Shown piece after piece: positions 32,901-46,930 of a stretch of 64,000 bases of DNA. Each line of letters starts with the position of its first letter. The first letter of the stretch is position 1. The DNA is from Hydractinia symbiolongicarpus (Eukaryota > Cnidaria > Hydrozoa > Anthoathecata > Hydractiniidae). The notes beneath the pieces are model-generated. The model made no database searches, was not told the DNA's origin, and worked only from the letters and a program-made list of their open reading frames with translations. Location of the stretch: NCBI RefSeq assembly GCF_029227915.1, contig NC_079880.1, positions 374,001 to 438,000 on the forward strand, in the 5' to 3' direction. The translations under genes were made by a program, and so were the position numbers.

Positions 32901-35900
32901 TGGATTTAGCGATATTTATCTGACATTACTAGGTTGCATCGATTTTAACAGTGAAACGATTGACTGTGGGACTTAATTGAACTAACTTTGCACTGTCACC
33001 TGATAAATGTGATGAAGGAGATAATTGGACTCCAAGAAATAACATTCTTCTTAATTTGACATGATTGCCGAAACTCAGTGATTACACTTGGCGCTGTGGT
33101 AGCGCTTCATTTAAGAATTAAGCTAAAAAAAGTCATTTTTTTACTGTGGGACCAATCCTAGCCGTTAGCACGCGCTGAACAAAGAGCGATAGTTTCAAAA
33201 GCTACATTTCATTTACTTTGTAACGGTGTCAGTCCGTTTGAGTTACAACGATTGGGTCACATATACGTACCAACATGTATTTAGCGATATTTATCTGAAT
33301 TTAGTAGGTTGCATTGCTTTTAACAGTGAAACCATTGACTGTGGGACTTAATTGAACTAACTTTGGACTGTGACCTGATAAATGTGATAAATGAGACCAA
33401 TGGATTCCAAGAAATAACATTCTTCTTAATTTGACGTGATTGTTGGTACTCAGCGATTCCACTGGGCGCTGTGGTATCGCTTCATTTAAAAATTTCGATA
33501 TATAAGTCATTCTTTAATGTGCGACCAATCCTATCCGTTATCGCGCGCTGAAGAAATAGCGAGAGTTTCAAAAACTACATTTCATTGACTTTCTAACGGT
33601 GTCAGTCCGTTTCAGTTACAACGGTTGGGTCACATGTTCCTGCCAACATGTATTTAGCGATATTTTTCTGATATTACTAGATTGCATCGCTTTTAACTAT
33701 GAAACGATTGCCTGTGGGACTTAATTGAACTAACTTCGCACTGTCACTTAATAAATGTGATAAAGGAGACAATTGGACTCCAAGAAATAACATTCTTCTT
33801 AATTTGACATGATTGCGGAAACTCAGTGATTACACTGGGCGCTGTGGTAGCGCTTCATTTAAGAATTAAGCTAAAAAAAGTCAATTTTTTACTGTGGGAC
33901 CTATCCTAGCCGTTAGCACGCGCTGAACAAAGAGCGATAATTTCAAAAGCTACATTTCATTGACGTTCTAACGGTGTCAGTCCGTTTGAGTTACAACGGT
34001 TGGGTCACATATTCGTACCAACATGTATTTAGCGATATTTATCTGATATTACTAGGCTGCATCGCTTTTAACAGTGAAACGATTGATTGTTGGACTTAAT
34101 TGAACTAATTTTGGACTGTTACCTGATAAATGTGATAAATGAGACAATTGGACTCCAAAAAATAACATTCTTCTTAATTTGACATGATTACCGGAACTCA
34201 GCGATTACACTGGGCGTTGTGGTAGCGCTTCATTTAAAAATTTAGATAAATAAGTCATTCTTTACTGTGGGATCAATCCTATCCGTGATCGCGCGCTAAA
34301 GAAACAGCGGTAGTTTCAAAAGCTACATTTCATTGACTTTGTAACGGTGTCAGTCCGTTTGAGTTACAACGGTTGGGTCACATATACGTACCAACATGTA
34401 TTTAGCGATATTTATCTGACATTACTAGGTTGCATCGATTTTAACAGTGAAACGATTGACTGTGGGACTTAATTGAACTAACTTTGCACTGTCACCTGAT
34501 AAATGTGATGAAGGAGACAATTGGACTCCAAGAAATAACATTCTTCTTAATTTGACATGATTGCCGAAACTCAGTGATTACACTTGGCGCTGTGGTAGCG
34601 CTTCATTTAAGAATTAAGCTAAAAAATGTCATTTTTTTACTGTGGGACCAATCCTAGCCGTTAGCACGCGCTGAACAAAGAGCGATAGTTTCAAAAGCTA
34701 CATTTCATTTACTTTGTAACGGTGTCAGTCCGTTTGAGTTACAACGATTGGGTCACATATACGTACCAACATGTATTTAGCGATATTTATCTGAATTTAG
34801 TAGGTTGCATTGCTTTTAACAGTGAAACCATTGACTGTGGGACTTAATTGAACTAACTTTGGACTGTGACCTGATAAATGTGATAAATGAGACCAATGGA
34901 TTCCAAGAAATAACATTCTTCTTAATTTGACGTGATTGTTGGTACTCAGCGATTCCACTGGGCGCTGTGGTATCGCTTCATTTAAAAATTTCGATATATA
35001 AGTCATTCTTTAATGTGCGACCAATCCTATCCGTTATCGCGCGCTGAAGAAATAGCGAGAGTTTCAAAAACTACATTTCATTGACTTTCTAACGGTGTCA
35101 GTCCGTTTCAGTTACAACGGTTGGGTCACATGTTCCTGCCAACATGTATTTAGCGATATTTTTCTGATATTACTAGATTGCATCGCTTTTAACTATAAAA
35201 CGATTGCCTGTGGGACTTAATTGAACTAACTTCGCACTGTCACTTAATAAATGTGATAAAGGAGACAATTGGACTCCAAGAAATAACATTCTTCCTAATT
35301 TGACATGATTGCGGAAACTCAGTGATTACACTGGGCGCTGTGGTAGCGCTTCATTTAAGAATTAAGCTAAAAAAAGTCAATTTTTTACTGTGGGACCTAT
35401 CCTAGCCGTTAGCACGCGCTGAACAAAGAGCGATAATTTCAAAAGCTACATTTCATTGACGTTCTAACGGTGTAAGTCCGTTTGAGTTACAACGGTTGGG
35501 TCACATATTCGTACCAACATGTATTTAGCGATATTTATCTGATATTACTAGGCTGCATCGCTTTTAACAGTGAAACGATTGATTGTTGGACTTAATTGAA
35601 CTAATTTTGGACTGTTACCTGATAAATGTGATAAATGAGACAATTGGACTCCAAAAAATAACATTCTTCTTAATTTGACATGATTACCGGAACTCAGCGA
35701 TTACACTGGGCGTTGTGGTAGCGCTTCATTTAAAAATTTAGATAAATAAGTCATTCTTTACTGTGGGATCAATCCTATCCGTGATCGCGCGCTAAAGAAA
35801 CAGCGGTAGTTTCAAAAGCTACATTTCATTGACTTTGTAACGGTGTCAGTCCGTTTGAGTTACAACGGTTGGGTCACATATACGTACCAAGATGGATTTA

Positions 35901-38900
35901 GCGATATTTATCTGACATTACTAGGTTGCATCGATTTTAACAGTGAAACGATTGACTGTGGGACTTAATTGAACTAACTTTGCACTGTCACCTGATAAAT
36001 GTGATGAAGGAGATAATTGGACTCCAAGAAATAACATTCTTCTTAATTTGACATGATTGCCGAAACTCAGTGATTACACTTGGCGCTGTGGTAGCGCTTC
36101 ATTTAAGAATTAAGCTAAAAAAAGTCATTTTTTTACTGTGGGACCAATCCTAGCCGTTAGCACGCGCTGAACAAAGAGCGATAGTTTCAAAAGCTACATT
36201 TCATTTACTTTGTAACGGTGTCAGTCCGTTTGAGTTACAACGATTGGGTCACATATACGTACCAACATGTATTTAGCGATATTTATCTGAATTTAGTAGG
36301 TTGCATTGCTTTTAACAGTGAAACCATTGACTGTGGGACTTAATTGAACTAACTTTGGACTGTGACCTGATAAATGTGATAAATGAGACCAATGGATTCC
36401 AAGAAATAACATTCTTCTTAATTTGACGTGATTGTTGGTACTCAGCGATTCCACTGGGCGCTGTGGTATCGCTTCATTTAAAAATTTTGATATATAAGTC
36501 ATTCTTTAATGTGCGACCAATCCTATCCGTTATCGCGCGCTGAAGAAATAGCGAGAGTTTCAAAAACTACATTTCATTGACTTTCTAACGGTGTCAGTCC
36601 GTTTCAGTTACAACGGTTGGGTCACATGTTCCTGCCAACATGTATTTAGCGATATTTTTCTGATATTACTAGATTGCATCGCTTTTAACTATGAAACGAT
36701 TGCCTGTGGGACTTAATTGAACTAACTTCGCACTGTCACTTAATAAATGTGATAAAGGAGACAATTGGACTCCAAGAAATAACATTCTTCTTAATTTGAC
36801 ATGATTGCGGAAACTCAGTGATTACACTGGGCGCTGTGGTAGCGCTTCATTTAAGAATTAAGCTAAAAAAAGTCAATTTTTTACTGTGGGACCTATCCTA
36901 GCCGTTAGCACGCGCTGAACAAAGAGCGATAATTTCAAAAGCTACATTTCATTGACGTTCTAACGGTGTCAGTCCGTTTGAGTTACAACGGTTGGGTCAC
37001 ATATTCGTACCAACATGTATTTAGCGATATTTATCTGATATTACTAGGCTGCATCGCTTTTAACAGTGAAACGATTGATTGTTGGACTTAATTGAACTAA
37101 TTTTGGACTGTTACCTGATAAATGTGATAAATGAGACAATTGGACTCCAAAAAATAACATTCTTCTTAATTTGACATGATTACCGGAACTCAGCGATTAC
37201 ACTGGGCGTTGTGGTAGCGCTTCATTTAAAAATTTAGATAAATAAGTCATTCTTTACTGTGGGATCAATCCTATCCGTGATCGCGCGCTAAAGAAACAGC
37301 GGTAGTTTCAAAAGCTACATTTCATTGACTTTGTAACGGTGTCAGTCCGTTTGAGTTACAACGGTTGGGTCACATATACGTACCAACATGTATTTAGCGA
37401 TATTTATCTGACATTACTAGGTTGCATCGATTTTAACAGTGAAACGATTGACTGTGGGACTTAATTGAACTAACTTTGCACTGTCACCTGATAAATGTGA
37501 TGAAGGAGACAATTGGACTCCAAGAAATAACATTCTTCTTAATTTGACATGATTGCCGAAACTCAGTGATTACACTTGGCGCTGTGGTAGCGCTTCATTT
37601 AAGAATTAAGCTAAAAAATGTCATTTTTTTACTGTGGGACCAATCCTAGCCGTTAGCACGCGCTGAACAAAGAGCGATAGTTTCAAAAGCTACATTTCAT
37701 TTACTTTGTAACGGTGTCAGTCCGTTTGAGTTACAACGATTGGGTCACATATACGTACCAACATGTATTTAGCGATATTTATCTGAATTTAGTAGGTTGC
37801 ATTGCTTTTAACAGTGAAACCATTGACTGTGGGACTTAATTGAACTAACTTTGGACTGTGACCTGATAAATGTGATAAATGAGACCAATGGATTCCAAGA
37901 AATAACATTCTTCTTAATTTGACGTGATTGTTGGTACTCAGCGATTCCACTGGGCGCTGTGGTATCGCTTCATTTAAAAATTTCGATATATAAGTCATTC
38001 TTTAATGTGCGACCAATCCTATCCGTTATCGCGCGCTGAAGAAATAGCGATAGTTTCAAAAACTACATTTCATTGACTTTCTAACGGTGTCAGTCCGTTT
38101 CAGTTACAACGGTTGGGTCACATGTTCCTGCCAACATGTATTTAGCGATATTTTTCTGATATTACTAGATTGCATCGCTTTTAACTATAAAACGATTGCC
38201 TGTGGGACTTAATTGAACTAACTTCGCACTGTCACTTAATAAATGTGATAAAGGAGACAATTGGACTCCAAGAAATAACATTCTTCTTAATTTGACATGA
38301 TTGCGGAAACTCAGTGATTACCCTGGGCGCTGTGGTAGCGCTTCATTTAAGAATTAAGCTAAAAAAAGTCAATTTTTTACTGTGGGACCTATCCTAGCCG
38401 TTAGCACGCGCTGAACAAAGAGCGATAATTTCAAAAGCTACATTTAATTGACGTTCTAACGGTGTAAGTCCGTTTGAGTTACAACGGTTGGGTCACATAT
38501 TCGTACCAACATGTATTTAGCGATATTTATCTGATATTACTAGGCTGCATCGCTTTTAACAGTGAAACGATTGATTGTTGGACTTAATTGAACTAATTTT
38601 GGACTGTTACCTGATAAATGTGATAAATGAGACAATTGGACTCCAAAAAATAACATTCTTCTTAATTTGACATGATTACCGGAACTCAGCGATTACACTG
38701 GGCGTTGTGGTAGCGCTTCATTTAAAAATTTAGATAAATAAGTCATTCTTTACTGTGGGATCAATCCTATCCGTGATCGCGCGCTAAAGAAACAGCGGTA
38801 GTTTCAAAAGCTACATTTCATTGAGTTTGTAACGGTGTCAGTCCGTTTGAGTTACAACGGTTGGGTCACATATACGTACCAACATGTATTTAGCGATATT

Positions 38901-39656
38901 TATCTGACATTACTAGGTTGCATCGATTTTAACAGTGAAACGGTTGACTGTGGGACTTAATTGAACTAACTTTGCACTGTCACCTGATAAATGTGATGAA
39001 GGAGATAATTGGACTCCAAGAAATAACATTCTTCTTAATTTGACATGATTGCCGAAACTCAGTGATTACACTTGGCGCTGTGGTAGCGCTTCATTTAAGA
39101 ATTAAGCTAAAAAAAGTCATTTTTTTACTGTGGGACCAATCCTAGCCGTTAGCACGCGCTGAACAAAGAGCGATAGTTTCAAAAGCTACATTTCATTTAC
39201 TTTGTAACGGTGTCAGTCCGTTTGAGTTACAACGATTGGGTCACATATACGTACCAACATGTATTTAGCGATATTTATCTGAATTTAGTAGGTTGCATTG
39301 CTTTTAACAGTGAAACCATTGACTGTGGGACTTAATTGAACTAACTTTGGACTGTGACCTGATAAATGTGATAAATGAGACCAATGGATTCCAAGAAATA
39401 ACATTCTTCTTAATTTGACGTGATTGTTGGTACTCAGCGATTCCACTGGGCGCTGTGGTATCGCTTCATTTAAAAATTTCGATATATAAGTCATTCTTTA
39501 ATGTGCGACCAATCCTATCCGTTATCGCGCGCTGAAGAAATAGCAAGAGTTTCAAAAACTACATTTCATTGACTTTCTAACGGTGTCAGTCCGTTTCAGT
39601 TACAACGATTGGGTCACATGTTCCTGCCAACATGTATTTAGCGATATTTTTCTGAT
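29934..39656. repeat. Higher-order repeat: 4-mer of 1496 bp within 8-mer of 2992 bp
   Basis: Copies start at 30308, 31804, 33300, 34796, 36292, 37788 and 39284, spaced exactly 1496 bp, with one extra B monomer at the front. Four monomers follow in fixed order: CATTGCTTTTAACAGTGAAACC (A), AGATTGCATCGC with GATTGCCTG (B), AGGCTGCATCGC with GATTGTTGG (A), and TTGCATCGATTTTAACAG (B). Markers alternate every second copy: GTGTAAGTCC against GTGTCAGTCC, GGAGATAATT against GGAGACAATT, and AAAAAATGTC against AAAAAAAGTC. The last evolving unit is therefore eight monomers, 2992 bp. The block ends near 39656, where a diverged monomer interrupts it. Confidence 0.95.
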
Positions 39657-40509
39657 ATTACTCGGTTGCATCGCTTTAACCAATGAAACGATTGACTGTG
39701 GTACTGAATTGAACTGATTTTGGACTGTGACCTTATAAATGTTATAAGTGAGACAAGTGGACTTCCAGAAATAACATTCTTTTTAATTTGACCTGATTGC
39801 CGGAACTCAGCGTTTACACTGGGCGCTGTGGTAGCGCTTCATTTAAAAATTTAGATAAGTAAGTCATTTTTTACAGTGGGATCAATCCTATCCGTTATAG
39901 CGCGCTGAAGAAACAGCGATAGTTTCACAAGCTACATTTCATTGACTTTGTAACGGTGTCAGTTCGTTTGAGCTACAACGGTTGGGTCACATATACGTAC
40001 CAACATGTATTTAGCGATATTAATCTGACATTACTAGGTTGCATCGCTTTTAACAGTGAAACGATTGACTGTGGGACTTAATTGAACTAACTTTGGACTG
40101 TGACCTGATAAATGTGATAAATGAGACCATTTTATTCTAAGAAATAACATTCTTCTTAATTTGACGTGATTGTTGGAACTCAGCGATTGCACTGGGCGCT
40201 GTGGTAGCGCTTCATTTAAAAATTTAGATATATAAGTCATTCTTTAATGTGCGACCAATCCTATTCGTTATCGCGCGCTGAAAAAATAGCGAGAGTTTCA
40301 AAACTATATTTCATTGACTTTCTAACGGTGTCAGTCCGTTTCAGTTACAACGGTTGGGTCACATATTCGTGCCAACATGTATTTAGTGATATTTTTTAGA
40401 TATTACTAGGTTGCATCGCTTTTAACCATGAAACGATTGACTGTGGGACTTAATTGAACTAACTTTGCACTGTCACCTGATAAATGTGATAAAGGGGACA
40501 ATTGGTCTC

Positions 40510-43500
40510 CAAGAAATAACATTCTTCTTAATTTGACATGATTGCCGAAACTCAGTGATTACACTGGGCGCTGTGGTAGCGCTTCATTTAAGAATTAAGC
40601 AAAAAAAGTCATTTTTTTACTGTGGGACCAATCCTAGCCGTTAGCACGCGCTGAACAAAGAGCGATAGTTTCAAAAGCTACATTTCATTGACTTTCTAAC
40701 GGTGTCAGTCCGTTTGAGTTGCAACGGTTGGGTCACATATTCGTACCAACATGTATTTAGCGATATTTATCTGATATTACTAGGTTGCATCGCTTGTAAC
40801 AGTGAAACGATTGACTGTGGGACTTAATTGAACTAACTTTGCACTGCCACCTGATAAATGTGATAAAGGAGACAATTGGACTCCAAGAAATAACATTCTT
40901 CTTAATTTGACGTGATTGTTGGAACTCAGCGATTACTCTGGGCGCTGTGGTAGCACTTCATTTAAAAATTTAGATAAATAAGTCATTCTTTACTGTGGGA
41001 CCAATCCTTTCCATTATCGCGCGCTGAAGAAATAGCGATAGTTTCAAAAACTACATTTCATTGACTTTTCTAACGATGTCAGTCCGTTTGAGTTACAACG
41101 GTTGGGTCAAATATTCGTACCAACATGTATTTAGCGATATTTTTCTGATATTACTAGGGTGCATCGCATTTAACTATGAAACGATTGACTCTGGGACTTA
41201 ATTGAACTAACTTTGATCTGTGTCCTGATAATTGTGACAATAGAGAAAATTGGACTCCAAGAAATAACATTCTTCTTAATTTAACATGATTGCCGAAACT
41301 CAGCGATTACTCTGGGCGCTGTGGTAGCGCTTCATTTAAGAATTATGCCAAAAAAAGTCATTTTTTTACTGTGGGACCAATCCTAGCCGTTAGCGCGCTG
41401 AAGAAATAGCAATAGTTTCAAGAACTACATTTCATTGACTTTCTAACGGTGTCAGTCCGTTTGAGTTACAACGGTTGGGTCACATATTTGTACCAACATG
41501 TATTTAGCGATATTTATCTGATATTACTAGGTTGCATCGCTTTTAACAGTGAAACGATTGACTGCGGGACTTAATTGAACTAACTTTGGACTGTGGCCTG
41601 ATAAATGTGATAAATGAGACCATTGGATTCCAAGAAATAACATTCTTCTTAATTTGACGTGATTGTTGGAACTCAGCGATTGCACTGGGCGCTGTGGTAG
41701 CGCTTCATTTAAATATTTAGATATGTAAGTCATTCTTTAATGTGCGACCAATCCTATCCGTTATCGCGCGCTGAAGAAATAGCGAGAGTTTCAAAAACTA
41801 CATTTCATTGACTTTCTAACGGTGTCAGTCCGTTTCAGTTACAACGGTTGTGTCACATATTCGTGCAAACATGTATTTAGAGATATTTTTCTGATATTAC
41901 TAGGTTGCATCGCTTTTAACCATGAAACGATTGACTGTGGGACTTAATTGAACTAACTTTGCACTGCCACCTGATAAATGTGATGAAGGAGACAATTGGA
42001 CTCCAAGAAATAACATTCTTCTTAATTTGATGTGAATGTTGAAACACAGCGATTACACTGGGTGCTGTGGTAGCGCTTCATTTAAAAATTTAGATAAATA
42101 AGTCATTCTTTACTGTGGGACCAATCCTTTCCATTATCGCGCGCTGAAGAAATAGCGATAGTTTCAAAAACTACATTTCATTGACTTTTCTAACGATGTC
42201 AGTCCGTTTGAGTTACAACAGTTGGGTCAAATATTCGTACCAACATGTATTTAGCGATATTTTTCTGATGTTACTAGGGTGCATCGCTTTTAACTAGGAA
42301 ACGATTGACTCTGGGACTTAATTGAACTAACTTTGCACTGTCACCTGATAAATGTGATAAAGGAGACAATTGGACTCCAAGAAATAACATTCTTCCTAAT
42401 TTGACATGATTGCCGAAACTCAGTGATTACACTGGGCGCTGTGGGAGCGCTTCATTTAAGAATTAAGCTAAAAAAGTCATTTTTTCACTGTGGGACCAAT
42501 CCTAGCCGTTACCACGCGCTGAACAAAGAGCGATAGTTTCAAAAGCTACATTTCATTGACTTTCTAACGGTGTCAGTCCGTTTGAGTTACAACGGTTGGG
42601 TCACATATTCGTGCCAACATGTATTTAGCGATATTTTTCTGATATTACTAGGTTGCATTGCTTTTAACCATGAAACGATTGACTGTGGAACTTAATTGAA
42701 CTAACTTTGCACTGTCACCTGATAAATGTGATAAATAAGACCATTGGATTCAAAGAAATAACATTCTTCTTAATTTGACGTGATTGTTGGAACTCAGCGA
42801 ATGCACTGGGCGCTGTGGTAGCGCTTCAATTTAAAATTTAGATATGTAAGTCATTCTTTAATGTGCGAGCAATCCTATCCGTTATCGCGCGCTGAACAAA
42901 GAGCGATAGTTTCAAAAGCTACATTTCATTGACTTTCTAACGGTGTCAGTCTGTTTGAGTGGCAACGGTTGGGTCACATATTCGTACCAACATGTATTTA
43001 GCGATATTTTTCTGATATTACTAGGTTGCAATGCTTTTAACTATGAAACGATTGACTGTGGGACTTAATTGAACTAATTTTGCACTGTCACCTGATAAAT
43101 GTGATAAAGGAGACAATTGGACTCCAAGAAATAACGTTCTTCTTAATTTGACATGATTGCCGAAACTCAGCGATTACTCTGGGCGCTGTGGTAGCGCTTC
43201 ATTTAAGAATTATGCCAAAAAAACTCATTTTTTTACTGTGGGACCAATCCTAGCCGTTAACGCGCGGTGAAGAAATTGCAATAGTTTCAAGAACTATATT
43301 TCATTGACTTTCTAACGGTGTCAGTCCGTTTGAGTTACAACGGTTAGGTCACATATTCGTACCAACATTTATTTAGAAATATTTATCTGATATTACGAGG
43401 TTGCATCGCTTTTAACAGTGAAACGATTGCCTGTGGGACTTAATTTAACTAACTTTGGACTGTAACCTGATAAATGTGATAAATGATACAATTGAACTCC

Positions 43501-46500
43501 AAGAAATAACATTCTTCTTAATTTGATGTGAATGCCGAAACACAGCGATTACACTGGGCGCTGTTGTAGCGCTTCATTTAAAAATTTGGTTAAATAAGTC
43601 ATTCTTTACTGTGGGACCAATCCTAGCCGTTAACGCGCGGTGAAGAAATAGCAATAGTTTCAAGAACTATATTTCATTGACTTTGTAACGGTGTCAGTCC
43701 GTTTGAGTTACAACGGTTAGGTCACATATTCGTACCAACATGTATTTAGCAATATTTATCTGATATTACGAGGTTGCATCGCTTTTAACAGTGAAACGAT
43801 TGACTGTGGGACTTAATTGAACTAACTTTGGACTGTAACCTGATAAATGTGATAAATGATACAATTGAACTCCAAGAAATAACATTCTTCTTAATTTGAC
43901 ATGATTGCCGAAACTCAGTGATTACACTGGGCGCTGTGGTAGCGCTTCATTTAAGAATTAAGCAAAAAAAGTCATTTTTTTACTGTGGGACCAATCCTAG
44001 CCGTTAGCACGCGCTGAACAAAGAGCGATAGTTTCAAAAGCTACATTTCATTGACTTTCTAACGGTGTCAGTCCGTTTGAGTTGCAACGGTTGGGTCACA
44101 TATTCGTACCAACATGTATTTAGCGATATTTATCTGATATTACTAGGTTGCATCGCTTGTAACAGTGAAACGATTGACTGTGGGACTTAATTGAACTAAC
44201 TTTGCACTGCCACCTGATAAATGTGATAAAGGAGACAATTGGACTCCAAGAAATAACATTCTTCTTAATTTGATGTGAATTTTGAAACACAGCGATTACA
44301 CTGGGCGCTGTCGTAGCACTTCATTTAAAAATTTAGATAAATAAGTCATTCTTTACTGTGGGACCAATCCTTACCATTATCGCGCGCTGAAGAAATAGCG
44401 ATAGTTTCAAAAACTACATTTCATTGACTTTTCTAACGATGTCAGTCCGTTTGAGTTACAACGGTTGGGTCAAATATTCGTACCAACATGTATTTAGCGA
44501 TATTTTTCTGATATTACTAGGGTGCATCGCATTTAACTATGAAACGATTGACTCTGGGACTTAATTGAACTAACTTTGATCTGTGTCCTGATAATTGTGA
44601 CAATAGAGAAAATTGGACTCCAAGAAATAACATTCTTCTTAATTTAACATGATTGCCGAAACTCAGCGATTACTCTGGGCGCTGTGGTAGCGCTTCATTT
44701 AAGAATTATGCCAAAAAAAGTCATTTTTTTACTGTGGGACCAATCCTAGCCGTTAGCGCGCTGAAGAAATAGCAATAGTTTCAAGAACTACATTTCATTG
44801 ACTTTCTAACGGTGTCAGTCCGTTTGAGTTACAACGGTTGGGTCACATATTTGTACCAACATGTATTTAGCGATATTTATCTGATATTACTAGGTTGCAT
44901 CGCTTTTAACAGTGAAACGATTGACTGCGGGACTTAATTGAACTAACTTTGGACTGTGGCCTGATAAATGTGATAAATGAGACCATTGGATTCCAAGAAA
45001 TAACATTCTTCTTAATTTGACGTGATTGTTGGAACTCAGCGATTGCACTGGGCGCTGTGGTAGCGCTTCATTTAAATATTTAGATATGTAAGTCATTCTT
45101 TAATGTGCGACCAATCCTATCCGTTATCGCGCGCTGAAGAAATAGCGAGAGTTTCAAAAACTACATTTCATTGACTTTCTAACGGTGTCAGTCCGTTTCA
45201 GTTACAACGGTTGTGTCACATATTCGTGCAAACATGTATTTAGAGATATTTTTCTGATATTACTAGGTTGCATCGCTTTTAACCATGAAACGATTGACTG
45301 TGGGACTTAATTGAACTAACTTTGCACTGCCACCTGATAAATGTGATGAAGGAGACAATTGGACTCCAAGAAATAACATTCTTCTTAATTTGATGTGAAT
45401 GTTGAAACACAGCGATTACACTGGGTGCTGTGGTAGCGCTTCATTTAAAAATTTAGATAAATAAGTCATTCTTTACTGTGGGATTAATCCTTTCCATTAT
45501 CGCGCGCTGAAGAAATAGCGATAGTTTCAAAAACTACATTTCATTGACTTTTCTAACGATGTCAGTCCGTTTGAGTTACAACAGTTGGGTCAAATATTCG
45601 TACCAACATGTATTTAGCGATATTTTTCTGATGTTACTAGGGTGCATCGCTTTTAACTAGGAAACGATTGACTCTGGGACTTAATTGAACTAACTTTGCA
45701 CTGTCACCTGATAAATGTGATAAAGGAGACAATTGGACTCCAAGAAATAACATTCTTCCTAATTTGACATGATTGCCGAAACTCAGTGATTACACTGGGC
45801 GCTGTGGGAGCGCTTCATTTAAGAATTAAGCTAAAAAAGTCATTTTTTCACTGTGGGACCAATCCTAGCCGTTACCACGCGCTGAACAAAGAGCGATAGT
45901 TTCAAAAGCTACATTTCATTGACTTTCTAACGGTGTCAGTCCGTTTGAGTTACAACGGTTGGGTCACATATTCGTACCAACATGTATTTAGCGATATTTT
46001 TCTGATATTACTAGGTTGCATTGCTTTTAACCATGAAACGATTGACTGTGGAACTTAATTGAACTAACTTTGCACTGTCACCTGATAAATGTGATAAATA
46101 AGACCATTGGATTCCAAGAAATAACATTCTTCTTAATTTGACGTGATTGTTGGAACTCAGCGAATGCACTGGGCGCTGTGGTAGCGCTTCAATTTAAAAT
46201 TTAGATATGTAAGTCATTCTTTAATGTGCGAGCAATCCTATCCGTTATCGCGCGCTGAACAAAGAGCGATAGTTTCAAAAGCTACATTTCATTGACTTTC
46301 TAACGGTGTCAGTCTGTTTGAGTGGCAACGGTTGGGTCAAATATTCGTACCAACATGTATTTAGCGATATTTTTCTGATATTACTAGGTTGCAATGCTTT
46401 TAACTATGAAACGATTGACTGTGGGACTTAATTGAACTAATTTTGCACTGTCACCTGATAAATGTGATAAAGGAGACAATTGGACTCCAAGAAATAACGT

Positions 46501-46930
46501 TCTTCTTAATTTGACATGATTGCCGAAACTCAGCGATTACTCTGGGCGCTGTGGTAGCGCTTCATTTAAGAATTATGCCAAAAAAACTCATTTTTTTACT
46601 GTGGGACCAATCCTAGCCGTTAACGCGCGGTGAAGAAATTGCAATAGTTTCAAGAACTATATTTCATTGACTTTCTAACGGTGTCAGTCCGTTTGAGTTA
46701 CAACGGTTAGGTCACATATTCGTACCAACATTTATTTAGAAATATTTATCTGATATTACGAGGTTGCATCGCTTTTAACAGTGAAACGATTGCCTGTGGG
46801 ACTTAATTTAACTAACTTTGGACTGTAACCTGATAAATGTGATAAATGATACAATTGAACTCCAAGAAATAACATTCTTCTTAATTTGATGAGAATGCCG
46901 AAACACAGCGATTACACTTGGTGCTGTGGT
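40510..46930. repeat. Duplicated 9-monomer segment, offset 3363 bp
   Basis: GCATCGCTTGTAACAGTG occurs only at 40787 and 44150, 3363 bp apart. The following monomers repeat in order with private variants such as TTGATCTGTGTCCTGATAATTG, TTAACTAGGAAACG, CTGTGGGAGCGC and TTACCACGCGC. An antisense open frame at 41527-41733 and its twin at 44890-45096 are identical, which shows how recent the duplication is. Nine is odd, so two A-type monomers abut once per unit (near 41710-42085 and 45075-45450). Confidence 0.9.
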
